DNA of 64,000 bases. It comes from Calditrichota bacterium. Lineage in GTDB: Bacteria; Calditrichota; Calditrichia; RBG-13-44-9; J042. Positions 24,822 to 34,166 of this stretch are shown here, in pieces. The notes beneath the pieces are model-generated. The model ran no database searches, was not told the DNA's origin, and worked only from the letters and a program-made list of their open reading frames with translations. The stretch spans positions 36,336-100,335 of the forward strand of contig JAADJD010000017.1 in assembly GCA_013150955.1 (NCBI GenBank). Direction: 5' to 3'. The translations under genes and the position numbers were made by a program. The number at the start of each line of letters is the position of its first letter. The first letter of the stretch is position 1.

Positions 24822-24863
24822 AAAAAGCCCGCGGGTCGATTGTTGACCGGCGGGCTTTTTTTT
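24822..24863. terminator. Bidirectional intrinsic terminator
   Basis: AAAAAGCCCGC pairs with GCGGGCTTTTT, with GTC/GAC pairing inside. It sits between the convergent copB and S9 peptidase genes and has T-runs for both strands. Confidence 0.93.
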
Positions 24864-24870
24864 CCATCAA

Positions 24871-24958
24871 TCCAGATTATGCATACGCCTGTGAATTACA
24901 CGATTGAATCCTAAAAAGATCCCCAAAACCAATTGTGTAATTCGTCGGTTGCAGATTT
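24871..24958. repeat. Deleted interspersed element (arms only)
   Basis: A left end (TCCAGATTATGCATACGCC) and a second arm (GTGTAATTCGTCGGTTGC) remain, with the centre missing. Confidence 0.6.
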
Positions 24959-24960
24959 GA

Positions 24961-26997
24961 TTAATCGTTGGAAGAAGAAGCTTCCGCATCCTCTTCCTTA
25001 ATCCACTTGTTGAACCATTCCAGATTTCGTATCATCACGTCTTTTAACAGTTTGGGTTCTCTGGGGCCATGGGGGGTACGGGGATATATAACCATTTTCA
25101 CCGGTACACCCTGCTTTTTCAGAGCATTGTAGAGCTGCAAACCCTGTTCCAGTGGCACGCGGGCATCCTTCTCCCCATGTTGAATGAGGGTCGGCGTTTT
25201 CACCCCTTTAATGTTGTAAATGGCCGAATGTTTCAGGTAAACCTCGAGATCATCCCAGAACTCGGCACCAAAATAATCGGGTAAAAAGTCCGGGATGTCC
25301 GCCGTGCCGTTGAAGCTCACCAGATTGGTAACACCAGCTCCCACAGAGGCGGCTCGAAACCGATCGGTCTTGGTGATGATGGTGGAGGTCATGTATCCGC
25401 CATAACTCCAGCCCATCACGCCCAATTTTTCAGGATCGGCCAGTCCCCGTTCAATGACCGCATCCACTCCATTCATCAGATCCAGGTAATCCTTGCCACC
25501 CCAATCGCGGAAGTTGGCATAACGAAAATCTTTGCCATAACCGGAGGAACCGCGAATATTGCAACGCAGGACAAAATAGCCTTCTTCGGCAAAGCTGGCC
25601 ACGGGATAAATATAGCGGTTCCCGATGAATGTCTGGCGAAAAACCCCCGCTGGCCCGCCGTGGACAATCAACAGAAGGGGATACCGTTTACCCGGCTGGT
25701 AATTCCGGGGATAGGTCAATAAACCTTCAATTGTGAAGTCATCTTCAGACGTCCACTGGATGAGCTCCGTACGCGGCACGTCCAGATGGGTTAATGCCTG
25801 ATTGGCTGCGGAGATCTTGATGGGTTTAAACCGTTTAACGCGACTGACATACGCTTCCGGCGGGGTAGATGTGTTCTCCAGCGTAAAGCCCAGATAGGTA
25901 CCGGAGCGATTTAAATTGACACTACCGATCACCCAGTTGCCATCATCCCAGGTGCGATACGGTTTGCCGTTAATGGGCAGTTCCAGAATTCGGGTAATCG
26001 TGTGGTAGGTCTCTGAAACGTAGATCTTTTTGCCATTGGCAGCCCAGCCCAGGATGAATGGGCGCATATCGTAAGTAGGTGCCAGGGCACGCGGCTCTCC
26101 ACCCTGTGCCGGGATAATATGCACCGTTGCGGCAAAGGCCCAGCGCGGTGGAATATCCGACGCCAGATAGGCAATCCACTTTCCATCTGGCGAATAAACG
26201 GGCATGGACTCGGAAGCCTCGCTTTGCACCAGTGGACGAATTTCTCCGGTCTCGACCTTTACTACCGAAATATCGGCCTTTGGCCAATCGTTCACTTTGG
26301 AAGTGGGAGTGTGGGCAAAGACAATTTCTTTACCATCGGGTGACCAATCAAATCCACCAGCAAAGCGCCCGCCAACACTGAAATCGCCCCGGGTAATCTG
26401 ACGCACGGGATATTTCCCGGTGGAGTCCTTTTCCAGGGTCACCAGCCAGAGGTGATTCATTTTCAAATCTTCATCCAGAACGCGGGCATCATCTTTTGCT
26501 TTTTTGCGTTTTTCTTCCGCTTCCGTGGGAGGATCCATCATCACAAAAGCAATGGATCGTCCATCGGGTGACCATTTAAAATCGCTTACCCCCGTCTTCA
26601 CATCGGTTAATGGTTCCGCTTCCCCGCCAAAGGCGCGGATCCGGTAAAGATTATTCTTTCCCGACCGGGAAGAGGTAAACGCAATCCAGCGCCCATCGGG
26701 TGACCAGCGCGGATTCCTGGCCGATTTATCTCCAAAAGTGAATTGAAACGTCTCCTTCCCATCGCTGCTGGCCATCCATATATGCGTTAAATATTCGCTT
26801 TTATCATCGGTCATGACCGCCTCGGTGACGGTATACACGACCCATTTCCCATCCGGGGATACCCGGACACTCCCCACCGATTTGGTGGTCATCTGGACAT
26901 CGGGCGTCCATTTATCCTGTGCCCAGAGCAGGGATGCGGCAGCCCACATTCCCAATATCAACCATCGAAAAACGATGCGAGAAAATCGTACCTGCAT
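24961..26997 (-). CDS. Exported S9-family (prolyl oligopeptidase type) peptidase
   Basis: A 678-aa serine peptidase with a signal peptide (LILGMWAAASLLWAQ). The N-terminal half has WD40-like PD40 repeats (SPDGKWVVYT, SPDGRWIAF, SPDGRSIAF, SPDGKEIVF, SPDGKWIAYL). The C-terminal alpha/beta hydrolase domain has GWSYGGYM with Ser531, HGEKDARVP with the Asp, and TPHGP with the His. It probably cleaves peptides in the periplasm. ATG at 26997 is chosen because AAAGGAGAGG precedes it and it gives a proper signal peptide; an in-frame extension upstream does not. Confidence 0.92.
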   Translation of the reverse strand: MQVRFSRIVFRWLILGMWAAASLLWAQDKWTPDVQMTTKSVGSVRVSPDGKWVVYTVTEAVMTDDKSEYLTHIWMASSDGKETFQFTFGDKSARNPRWSPDGRWIAFTSSRSGKNNLYRIRAFGGEAEPLTDVKTGVSDFKWSPDGRSIAFVMMDPPTEAEEKRKKAKDDARVLDEDLKMNHLWLVTLEKDSTGKYPVRQITRGDFSVGGRFAGGFDWSPDGKEIVFAHTPTSKVNDWPKADISVVKVETGEIRPLVQSEASESMPVYSPDGKWIAYLASDIPPRWAFAATVHIIPAQGGEPRALAPTYDMRPFILGWAANGKKIYVSETYHTITRILELPINGKPYRTWDDGNWVIGSVNLNRSGTYLGFTLENTSTPPEAYVSRVKRFKPIKISAANQALTHLDVPRTELIQWTSEDDFTIEGLLTYPRNYQPGKRYPLLLIVHGGPAGVFRQTFIGNRYIYPVASFAEEGYFVLRCNIRGSSGYGKDFRYANFRDWGGKDYLDLMNGVDAVIERGLADPEKLGVMGWSYGGYMTSTIITKTDRFRAASVGAGVTNLVSFNGTADIPDFLPDYFGAEFWDDLEVYLKHSAIYNIKGVKTPTLIQHGEKDARVPLEQGLQLYNALKKQGVPVKMVIYPRTPHGPREPKLLKDVMIRNLEWFNKWIKEEDAEASSSND

Positions 26998-27078
26998 AGA
27001 CCTCTCCTTTTTGTTTGAATGAATTCTGGATCGTGAATCCCGGTAATTACTGAAATTCATGAATTTACAATCCATGTT

Positions 27079-27234
27079 TTAACCCGGGATTATGCTGTAA
27101 GCCACGAAAGTCACGAATGAGCACAAATAAAACATTGTGTCTGTGAGAAAATGTGTTCCAGGGTTTATTCGCGATTTTGTAGATATTTTTTGGTTTCATT
27201 CGCGTGATTCGCGGTTTAATGCATAATTTGGGTT
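27079..27234 (+). repeat. Interspersed element, full copy (forward)
   Basis: Begins TTAACCCGGGATTATGCTG and ends TGCATAATTTGGGTT. Lies between the peptidase and hydrolase genes. Confidence 0.82.
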
Positions 27235-27250
27235 GAATAAATTGTGGAGC

Positions 27251-28201
27251 TCACTGCTCATTTGATTCCCAATTTTTTTCAACCGGTCTGGCGGGATCCA
27301 GTGAACCGGCTTTATCCATCGCTTTGATTTTCTGCAATCCGTTCTGGAAAAAATCGATAACCAGTGGCGGGAGCACCTCCGTTTGCAAACAGTTGGAATG
27401 CTGGCAATCGTTGATCAGGATAAAGTGCGTGTTTTCAGGATTTGCTCGCTGGATGAGAATGCGAGAATGCTCCGGGGGGACGACTCGATCGTGTGCTCCA
27501 TGGATCAATAGCAATTCGGCGCGGATCTTTGCGATGTTATTCATTGGCGCAATGTCATCCAGACGGGCTCCGATGCGCCATTCAATATATTTGAACAGCA
27601 ACCAGACCAGTGGGAAGTAGGGAATATGCTTTTCTTCAAACCCCTGACGCATGATGTGACCGGGGTGGGAGAATGCCCCGATTGCCACAGCGCGACGGAT
27701 CTCCGGTTCCCGGGAAGTTGCCAGGATAGTTGCCGCCGCCCCGATGGAAAATCCCATCATGCCCACCCACTGAATGCGCTCACCAAACTGGCTCCGGGCA
27801 AACCGAATGGCCGCCTGAGCGTCCTCAGCAAACTTCACCATGGTGGAATATCCATCCGCATCGCTGTTACCATGACTGCGAGAATCGAACGCCAGAAGGT
27901 GAAAACCGGCTTGATGGAGATAGGGAATTAATGGTAACCAGAGGCCTGCATTCTGTCCCCAGCCATGCACTAAAATAAGGAGTGGGGCAGGGGACGGATC
28001 TTCCTTTTCAGCCGGAATCCACCATCCATACAGCTGGCGCCCATGCGCTGTGGGAAAGCGAACTTCCTGGAAGGGAATGCCCAGATGCGCCGGGAACTGT
28101 TGATGAGGTCGTACCGGATTGCGAAAACCACGCAATAGAAAAAATATCGTCAAACCCAGGAAAAGAGTAACACCAACTCCAATACCAAAGACCGTGACCA
28201 T
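27251..28201 (-). CDS. Membrane-anchored alpha/beta hydrolase
   Basis: A 316-aa hydrolase with an N-terminal membrane anchor (6-24). It has LILVHGWGQNAGLW, AFDSRSHGNSD, nucleophile GFSIGA (Ser152), LLIHGAHDRVVP with the catalytic Asp and DCQHSN with the likely His. It resembles the YqkD/BEM46-like anchored hydrolases. The substrate is unknown. The RBS is weak (AAAGTGGG). It is the last gene of a minus-strand run: methyltransferase, a possible 54-aa ORF, then this gene. Confidence 0.85.
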   Translation of the reverse strand: MVTVFGIGVGVTLFLGLTIFFLLRGFRNPVRPHQQFPAHLGIPFQEVRFPTAHGRQLYGWWIPAEKEDPSPAPLLILVHGWGQNAGLWLPLIPYLHQAGFHLLAFDSRSHGNSDADGYSTMVKFAEDAQAAIRFARSQFGERIQWVGMMGFSIGAAATILATSREPEIRRAVAIGAFSHPGHIMRQGFEEKHIPYFPLVWLLFKYIEWRIGARLDDIAPMNNIAKIRAELLLIHGAHDRVVPPEHSRILIQRANPENTHFILINDCQHSNCLQTEVLPPLVIDFFQNGLQKIKAMDKAGSLDPARPVEKNWESNEQ

Positions 28202-28214
28202 TGAAACCCACTTT

Positions 28215-28379
28215 CTAATTCGTTAAAGCCCGTCCTGCCCAACCGCCTATTCGACCTGTCGCCAATCCAACAGGTACCACTAACGCGGCCACCATTACAG
28301 GTACTTTTGTTTTATCTGGATTAGATGACCCAATATCATGGATGGTTACCTGTTTTTTTTTCAGAACCCTGCCGGACAA
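28215..28379 (-). CDS. Possible small single-pass membrane protein (54 aa)
   Basis: An open frame from a TTG at 28379 ends 13 bp before the hydrolase start. It encodes a hydrophobic Gly/Val/Ala-rich stretch (VPVMVAALVVPVGLATGRIG) after a polar head, and ends GRALTN. It exactly fills the gap between two co-directional genes, which is the main reason to consider it. Against it: no recognisable RBS, an unusual start codon, no family known to me, and a nine-A run in the frame. Function unknown. Confidence 0.3.
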   Translation of the reverse strand: MSGRVLKKKQVTIHDIGSSNPDKTKVPVMVAALVVPVGLATGRIGGWAGRALTN

Positions 28380-28385
28380 ATCGGC

Positions 28386-29090
28386 TCAATCGACGGTATT
28401 TTCTGTTTTCTGTTTGCCAGGTATCCGCTGAAACAGGGTATACACATAGGGTCGCGGATTGCCAGAGGGTTGATAATACACATACGGGAACCACTCGAGA
28501 AGACGAAATGTGTTGCCCAGAAATTCGGCCAGTGTCTGTGCACTGTAATTTTTTACCGGTAACCCACTGCACTTTTTTGCCCCTTCCAGAGAGAACGCTG
28601 CAATGCACACATATCCGCCATCCCGAACCCGATGATGCAACACCTTACGGTACATTTGGCGATCGGTTTCATCGACCAGAAAGTGCAACACCGCCCGATC
28701 GTGCCAGAGGTCAATTTCGGGAATATTCCAGACCGCTTCCGGCTGAGTGATATCGTCCTGAATAAACTTTACGGTAGCCCCTTCTGGAATCACCAGGCGC
28801 TTTTTCAGCGTGTCCAGCGCGGTTTGACTAATGTCCACCAGGGTGAGGCGGGTATAGCCCATTTCCAGCAACCGATCGGCAAGGGTTGATGCCCCGCACC
28901 CGATGTCCAGAATATGCCCCTGAAGGGGAAGTTCACAGCGCTGAATCAATTGCAGCGAAGCCGAGGGATCCTCTTCCCACCACCCCAGCTGATCGATGGG
29001 TTTTTGCCGATAGACCTTTTCCCAGTGTTCTTTAATTTCCAAAAAAATTCCCCGAATTAAATGAGAACATGAGAAATATAAGGAATTCAT
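28386..29090 (-). CDS. Class I SAM-dependent methyltransferase
   Basis: A protein of about 234 aa whose core begins KEHWEKVYRQK. Motif I is ILDIGCGAST, followed by LVDIS and DLWHDRAVLHFL. This matches small methyltransferases of the thiopurine/tellurite-resistance-like type, in which the WHDRA motif is conserved; the substrate is unknown. The start is uncertain: ATG 29090 adds 16 residues before the family start, while TTG 29042 fits the family length with GGGGAA upstream. It is divergent from the multiheme cytochrome at 29232. Confidence 0.82.
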   Translation of the reverse strand: MNSLYFSCSHLIRGIFLEIKEHWEKVYRQKPIDQLGWWEEDPSASLQLIQRCELPLQGHILDIGCGASTLADRLLEMGYTRLTLVDISQTALDTLKKRLVIPEGATVKFIQDDITQPEAVWNIPEIDLWHDRAVLHFLVDETDRQMYRKVLHHRVRDGGYVCIAAFSLEGAKKCSGLPVKNYSAQTLAEFLGNTFRLLEWFPYVYYQPSGNPRPYVYTLFQRIPGKQKTENTVD

Positions 29091-29231
29091 GGAACAAATC
29101 AAATTGCCAGAACGGAGAATTCTCAAAAATGGGAATGGCCATTGTGTTGGGGTGATCAAAATTACCGAATCATTCAAGAAAATTGCTCATCATTCGAATA
29201 ACTGAATACATGCTAAATTGCGAGGAGGGCC

Positions 29232-31175
29232 ATGTATCCTTTCCGTTTTTTCACAAGTTTGTGGATGATCGTAACCCTGTGTGCATCTTTTTACGCCCAG
29301 AGCCTGCCCACGGAAACGTCTACCATCTTCAGTGGTTCGGGCAATTGCGCCACCTGCCACGCGCCGGGAGCGCCCAACACTTCCGCACTGCGGGATTCCC
29401 GCGGGAGGGATGTGTCGCCAGTTACCCTGTGGCGATCGACCATGATGGCCAATTCGGCTCGGGATCCATTGTGGCGTGCCAAAGTGAGTGTGGAAACCCT
29501 GCTAACCCCTTCGCTGAAGGCCTACATTGAGGACAAATGCACCACCTGTCACGCACCGATGGGACGTACCGAGGCCATCGCAAACGGTGCACCGTATTAT
29601 TCCATTGCTGAAATGGAAAACGATCCTCTGGCCATGGATGGCGTAAGTTGCACGGTTTGCCATCAAATCAAAGATATTAATCTGGGGCGCTCGGAAAGTT
29701 TTTCCGGCCATTACACCATCGAGAACGATCGCCTGATATACGGCCCTTACACCAACCCGGTAACCGGCCCCATGCAAAACAGCGTCAATTACACTCCCGT
29801 TTACGGCGCCCAAATTCAGCGATCGGAACTTTGCGCGACCTGCCATACGCTCTTCACCACCGCGGTGGATGAAAGTGGACAGCCGGTGGGCGAGCTTCCC
29901 GAACAAACCCCTTACCTGGAATGGAAAAATAGCGTTTACCCTGATCAGGGGATTGAATGCCAGACCTGCCACGTGCCCCAGATTAGTGATCCCATTGTGA
30001 TTTCCAATCGTCCCCAGACCCTGGGTACCCGCACCCCATTCGGGAAGCATTATTTTGTGGGCGGTAATGTATTTATGTTAAGAATTTTGCGGGACAATGG
30101 CGCGGAGCTTGGCGTCACGGCCACGGCCACCCAGTTTGACAGCACCATCCAGCGCACGTTGCGCTTCCTGCAAAATCACACCGCGAAACTCTCCCTGGAA
30201 TATTTCTGGCAATCCGGTGACACCCTGATTTTAAAGCTGGCCGTTCAAAATTTAACCGGGCATAAATTCCCCTCAGGTTACCCCAGCCGCCGGGCCTGGA
30301 TCTACCTGCAACTTTCGGATGCCAATGGCCGCCCGTTGTTTACGTCAGGGGCGTGGGATCCAGCCACGGGAGCCATCCGGCATCTGGACGACGGATATGA
30401 GCCCCATTATCACCAGATCACCGATTCCACTCAGGTGCAGGTGTATGAAGCAGTGATGGGGAACGCTCAGGGAGAGGTTACCTACACCTTGCTGAGGGCA
30501 ACCCAATATCTCAAAGACAATCGGCTGCCACCGGCGGGGTTCACCACCCGGCATGCCACTTACGATTCTATTAAAATCACCGGAAATGCGGCAACGGATC
30601 CCAATTTTAACCGCTCTCCCGATGGAGAGGGCACCGGAATCGATACCGTTTATTACGTTATCCCTGACATTCCCGCGAACGGCACCTATCGCGTAAAGGC
30701 AAAACTGGTGTACCAGACCGTTCCGCCCCGGTTTGCCGCCGATTTGTTCCAGTACAACACGCCCGAAGTGAATCGATTTCAGCAATATTATCAGGCAGCG
30801 GATAAGAATCCGGTAGTCATCGATTCCCTTCAGGCCATCGTGTCAGCCACCCGGATCGATCCGATTAGTCCGGAAACGCTCACACAATCACCACTGCTGG
30901 TTCGGGCATATCCCAATCCCTTTAATCCGGTGGTTTACCTGCATATTCAACTCCAAGCATCCGGTCAACTCTCCGTTCAGATCTTCGATATTTCGGGTCG
31001 GCAGGTGCGCACATTGTATCACCAGCCCACCCCCGCCGGCGATTACCGGTTGCAGTGGGATGGTCAAGATGATCGGGGAGAGCCGGTAAGCAGTGGATTT
31101 TACCTCCTGCGGATCGTCTGGTCAGGGAAAACCAACCGTGTCATGCACACTCAGAAATTGCTTTTATTGCGCTAA
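29232..31175 (+). CDS. Secreted five-heme cytochrome with T9SS sorting domain
   Basis: A 647-aa exported protein with a signal peptide (WMIVTLCASFYAQ). Five CXXCH motifs start at residues 39, 103, 140, 201 and 243, all in the first 250 residues. The middle has a beta-rich region with HKFPSGYPSRRAW, also seen in some multiheme proteins. The last 80 residues form a FlgD-like Ig domain (YPNPFNP ... SGRQVRTL ... GFYLLRI), the type A signal for type IX secretion. It likely works at the cell surface in extracellular electron transfer. RBS GAGGAGGG precedes the ATG. Confidence 0.9.
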   Translation: MYPFRFFTSLWMIVTLCASFYAQSLPTETSTIFSGSGNCATCHAPGAPNTSALRDSRGRDVSPVTLWRSTMMANSARDPLWRAKVSVETLLTPSLKAYIEDKCTTCHAPMGRTEAIANGAPYYSIAEMENDPLAMDGVSCTVCHQIKDINLGRSESFSGHYTIENDRLIYGPYTNPVTGPMQNSVNYTPVYGAQIQRSELCATCHTLFTTAVDESGQPVGELPEQTPYLEWKNSVYPDQGIECQTCHVPQISDPIVISNRPQTLGTRTPFGKHYFVGGNVFMLRILRDNGAELGVTATATQFDSTIQRTLRFLQNHTAKLSLEYFWQSGDTLILKLAVQNLTGHKFPSGYPSRRAWIYLQLSDANGRPLFTSGAWDPATGAIRHLDDGYEPHYHQITDSTQVQVYEAVMGNAQGEVTYTLLRATQYLKDNRLPPAGFTTRHATYDSIKITGNAATDPNFNRSPDGEGTGIDTVYYVIPDIPANGTYRVKAKLVYQTVPPRFAADLFQYNTPEVNRFQQYYQAADKNPVVIDSLQAIVSATRIDPISPETLTQSPLLVRAYPNPFNPVVYLHIQLQASGQLSVQIFDISGRQVRTLYHQPTPAGDYRLQWDGQDDRGEPVSSGFYLLRIVWSGKTNRVMHTQKLLLLR

Positions 31176-31192
31176 TCCATCTGCACACCTGC

Positions 31193-31229
31193 GCCCGAAG
31201 CCACCTCCGTGCTTCGGGCCGGTTCTTTT
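31193..31229 (+). terminator. Terminator-like hairpin after the five-heme cytochrome
   Basis: GCCCGAAGC (31193-31201) pairs with GCTTCGGGC (31211-31219), followed by CGGTTCTTTTC. Confidence 0.75.
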
Positions 31230-31241
31230 CCTGCCAAAGTG

Positions 31242-31282
31242 TATAATATTCTATACCTTCCCTGAATAATATTCTACACTCC
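31242..31282. promoter_or_regulatory. Paired AATATTCTA direct repeats, possible operator
   Basis: TATAATATTCTATA and AATAATATTCTACA stand about 24 bp apart, each partly palindromic (GTATA...TATAC; GAATA-A-TATTC). They lie about 110-150 bp upstream of the Cys-rich protein and the ccm genes. A similar CATATTCTACA occurs at 22109, upstream of copB. Confidence 0.4.
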
Positions 31283-31391
31283 GGAAGCCGTTTTCAGACC
31301 CAGGGGTCTCCAATGCCTGAAAAATCGTCCTCTTTCTGAAAGGGCGGTTTTCGGTATAGTTATTGCTTTCACAAAGTCCGGAGGTGATGAT

Positions 31392-31616
31392 ATGGAAAAG
31401 CAATTATTGCAATACGGATTCACGTTTTTACTGGTGCTGGGAATTGTCTGGTTTCTATTCCGCACCACACGCCAGCTGGTCAAAAGCATTCGCGGCGAAT
31501 CGTCCGGGTGCCATGGCTCTTCCTGCAGTGATGGCAGTTGTTGCAGTAGCCAGCCCCGTGAACAGGCCATTCCCATTCGCCAGCAGGAATGGCAAGAAGA
31601 ACACCGCGGCCTGTGA
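31392..31616 (+). CDS. Small Cys-rich single-pass membrane protein
   Basis: A 74-aa protein with one membrane helix (9-23, FTFLLVLGIVWFLF), a basic stop (RTTRQLVKSIR) and a cytoplasmic Cys/Ser-rich stretch (GCHGSSCSDGSCC). It recalls FeoB-associated Cys-rich membrane proteins in layout, but I cannot assign a family. A metal or heme-related role near the ccm genes is inference. RBS GGAGGTGATGAT is very strong. The stop is 108 bp before ccmE, so it may be the first gene of that operon. Confidence 0.65.
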   Translation: MEKQLLQYGFTFLLVLGIVWFLFRTTRQLVKSIRGESSGCHGSSCSDGSCCSSQPREQAIPIRQQEWQEEHRGL

Positions 31617-31724
31617 CCGCGGGGAAGGGTTCCTCCGGAAATCGCCGGGAAACGTGTCCCTTGCGGACACGGGAGGGTTGTTCGCTGGATGAACGAGCAA
31701 AATTAAAACAAGGAGATGGCGCAT

Positions 31725-32120
31725 ATGAAAAGGAAATTTGTCATCGGCATTGTGGTGCTGGTCAGCGCATTTGGATTTCTGTTCTTCCAGGGACTGGATC
31801 AATCCATGATGGCGTACGTTAACGTTCAGGATCTGGAAACCCATCCCCAGCAGCACACCAACAAGGTCATTCAGGTAACGGGCATTGTGCAGCCGGGATC
31901 GGTGCAGCTGGTTGCTGCCGAGCAAACCTATTATTTCGTGCTGCAGGATCTGGAGGATCCCCGTAGTCAGATCCGGATCGTCTACCGGGGCATTGTACCG
32001 GATAATTTTAAACCGGGCATTCAGGTGGTTGTGCAGGGACAATTTCAACAGGATCGTGGACTCATTCAGGCCGAGCGAATCCTGGTGAAGTGCCCTTCTA
32101 AATACGAAGAAGACGCCTAA
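31725..32120 (+). CDS. ccmE: Heme chaperone CcmE, cysteine type
   Basis: A 131-aa CcmE: N-terminal membrane anchor (5-21) and an OB-fold periplasmic domain that carries heme to the CcmF/H ligase. The heme-binding motif, usually HxxxY, reads CPSKY (Cys123-Tyr127). The cysteine form CxxxY is a known minority variant of System I found in some deltaproteobacteria and archaea. ATG 31725 is chosen (AGGAG nine bases upstream) over an ATG at 31716 that overlaps the RBS. ccmF follows 19 bp later. Confidence 0.9.
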   Translation: MKRKFVIGIVVLVSAFGFLFFQGLDQSMMAYVNVQDLETHPQQHTNKVIQVTGIVQPGSVQLVAAEQTYYFVLQDLEDPRSQIRIVYRGIVPDNFKPGIQVVVQGQFQQDRGLIQAERILVKCPSKYEEDA

Positions 32121-32139
32121 TTTAAAAGGGAGAGAAGCA

Positions 32140-34149
32140 ATGATTGAAATCGGCAAAGTTGCGCTGCTATTTAGCGTGATCCTGTCCTTTTACACCATCG
32201 TGGTATCGTATCTGGGATATCGGCAGCGCCTGGGCTATTTTCTGGAAAGTTCCCGGCGAGCCATGATCAGCAGTTTTGCCCTGTTGACCATTGCCATCAC
32301 GTTACTGAGTTATGCGCTGGTCACCAAAAACTATGAAATCAAATATGTTGCCGAAAATGTAAGCAATAATCTGCCAGCATTTTATGCATTTTCTGCCCTG
32401 TGGGCCGGTCAAAGTGGCTCCCTGTTGCTCTGGGCCTGGTTGTTAAACCTGTTTATTGTGATCGTCATTTTCCAGAATCGGGATCGGCACCTGGTGTTAA
32501 TGCCGTATGTTATCGCAACCCTGGCGGGAATCCTGCTCTTTTTCATGGTATTGCTGGCATTTTTTAGCAATCCCTTTGAACGACTGGGATTTACCGTAAT
32601 GGAGGGGCAGGGATTAAATCCCCTGTTACAAAATCCAGGCATGATGTTCCATCCTCCAACACTGTATCTGGGATACGTGGGGTTTTCGGTGCCGTTCGCC
32701 TTTGCCATTGCCGCTCTGCTCACCCGCAAGCTGGATTCGGAATGGATTGTCTCCACCCGTCGCTGGACGATTTTCTCCTGGCTGTTGCTCACCATTGGCA
32801 TCGTTCTGGGTGCCAAATGGGCGTATGTGGAACTGGGATGGGGCGGCTACTGGGGCTGGGATCCCGTGGAGAATGCCTCCTTTATGCCCTGGTTAACCGG
32901 AACCGCCTTTCTGCATTCGATCATGATTCAGGAACGAAAAGGCATGCTGAAAATCTGGAACGTGTCCCTCATCATCATCACATTTTTGTTGACCATTCTG
33001 GGAACCTTCATTACCCGAAGCGGCATCATCGCCTCCGTGCATTCGTTTGGTGCCTCAAAGCTGGGATATGTGTTTATCGTTTTCCTGGTCACGTCAGCGG
33101 CATTTTCCCTCTATTTAATCCTGACCCGAAAAGACGAACTACGCAGCGAAAATAAACTGGACTCGTTCCTTTCGCGGGAATCCAGCTTTTTATTTAACAA
33201 CTGGATTCTGGTGGGCGCGGCCTTTGCCATTTTCTGGGGAACGCTGTTTCCGGTGATTTCAGAAGCGGTGCGTGGGGTAAAGATCACCGTGGGGCCGCCA
33301 TTTTTTAACACCATCACCATCCCCATTGGCATCCTTCTGATTCTGATTACCGGGATTTGCCCGTTGATTTCCTGGCGAAAGGCCACCCTCAACAATTTTA
33401 TCCGCAATTTCCTGTACCCCGGCGCAGTTTTCGTTCTGTTGCTGATTGGCCTGCTGCTGGCAGGAATCCGCAATCTTTACGCTCTCATGTCATTCAGCCT
33501 GATCGGATTTGTGTTAACCAGCATCGTGATGGAATTTTACCGCGGCGTAAAAGCGCGGCGGCGCTATGATCCTAACGTGCTGGTAGCGTTGAAAAATCTT
33601 GTCTGGAAATTCCGCCGCCGCTACGGTGGCTACATTGTCCACGTGGGGGTCATGCTGGCCTTCGTGGGCATCACGGGATCCTCGGCATTTTCTACCGAAA
33701 AGGATCAGATTCTGAAAAAAGGCGAGATCATGACCATTAAGAACTACCAGCTCAAATTTCTGGGTGTGGATCAGTTTCGCACGGCCAACGCTGAGGTGTT
33801 GAGTGCCTCGTTTGAAGTGTATCAGGACGGCAAACGTCTGGGCATCCTGAATCCGTCCAAGCACTACCACCCATTGCAGGATCAAACCATGACGGAAGTG
33901 GCCATTCGTTCCACCTGGAAAGAGGATCTGTATCTGATTCTGGGCGGTGTCCAATCCGATGGTTCCGTCTTCCTGAAGGTTCACATCAATCCCCTGGTAA
34001 GCTGGATCTGGTGGGGCACCTACATTTTGATCGTGGGTGCATTGATAGCCATGTGGCCGGGTCGACGGCCGGTGGCTTCATCCGCAGGTGCCCGAAAGGC
34101 AGTACAGCCGGATAAGGCCGCATTCGATCTGGTAGAAAACGAAAGTTAG
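32140..34149 (+). CDS. ccmF: CcmF-type cytochrome c heme lyase subunit
   Basis: A 669-aa polytopic membrane protein. The heme-handling WWD motif is WGGYWGWDPVENASFMPW (234-251), and conserved His residues occur in GMMFHPPTLY (His171) and TAFLHS. The C-terminal periplasmic domain (about 520-620) and last helix are present, so it is full length. It ligates heme from CcmE to CXXCH apocytochromes, which this window encodes in several genes. It is part of the ccmE-F-H operon with 17-19 bp spacings. Confidence 0.95.
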   Translation: MIEIGKVALLFSVILSFYTIVVSYLGYRQRLGYFLESSRRAMISSFALLTIAITLLSYALVTKNYEIKYVAENVSNNLPAFYAFSALWAGQSGSLLLWAWLLNLFIVIVIFQNRDRHLVLMPYVIATLAGILLFFMVLLAFFSNPFERLGFTVMEGQGLNPLLQNPGMMFHPPTLYLGYVGFSVPFAFAIAALLTRKLDSEWIVSTRRWTIFSWLLLTIGIVLGAKWAYVELGWGGYWGWDPVENASFMPWLTGTAFLHSIMIQERKGMLKIWNVSLIIITFLLTILGTFITRSGIIASVHSFGASKLGYVFIVFLVTSAAFSLYLILTRKDELRSENKLDSFLSRESSFLFNNWILVGAAFAIFWGTLFPVISEAVRGVKITVGPPFFNTITIPIGILLILITGICPLISWRKATLNNFIRNFLYPGAVFVLLLIGLLLAGIRNLYALMSFSLIGFVLTSIVMEFYRGVKARRRYDPNVLVALKNLVWKFRRRYGGYIVHVGVMLAFVGITGSSAFSTEKDQILKKGEIMTIKNYQLKFLGVDQFRTANAEVLSASFEVYQDGKRLGILNPSKHYHPLQDQTMTEVAIRSTWKEDLYLILGGVQSDGSVFLKVHINPLVSWIWWGTYILIVGALIAMWPGRRPVASSAGARKAVQPDKAAFDLVENES

Positions 34150-34166
34150 GAAGGGGGGAATAGCTT

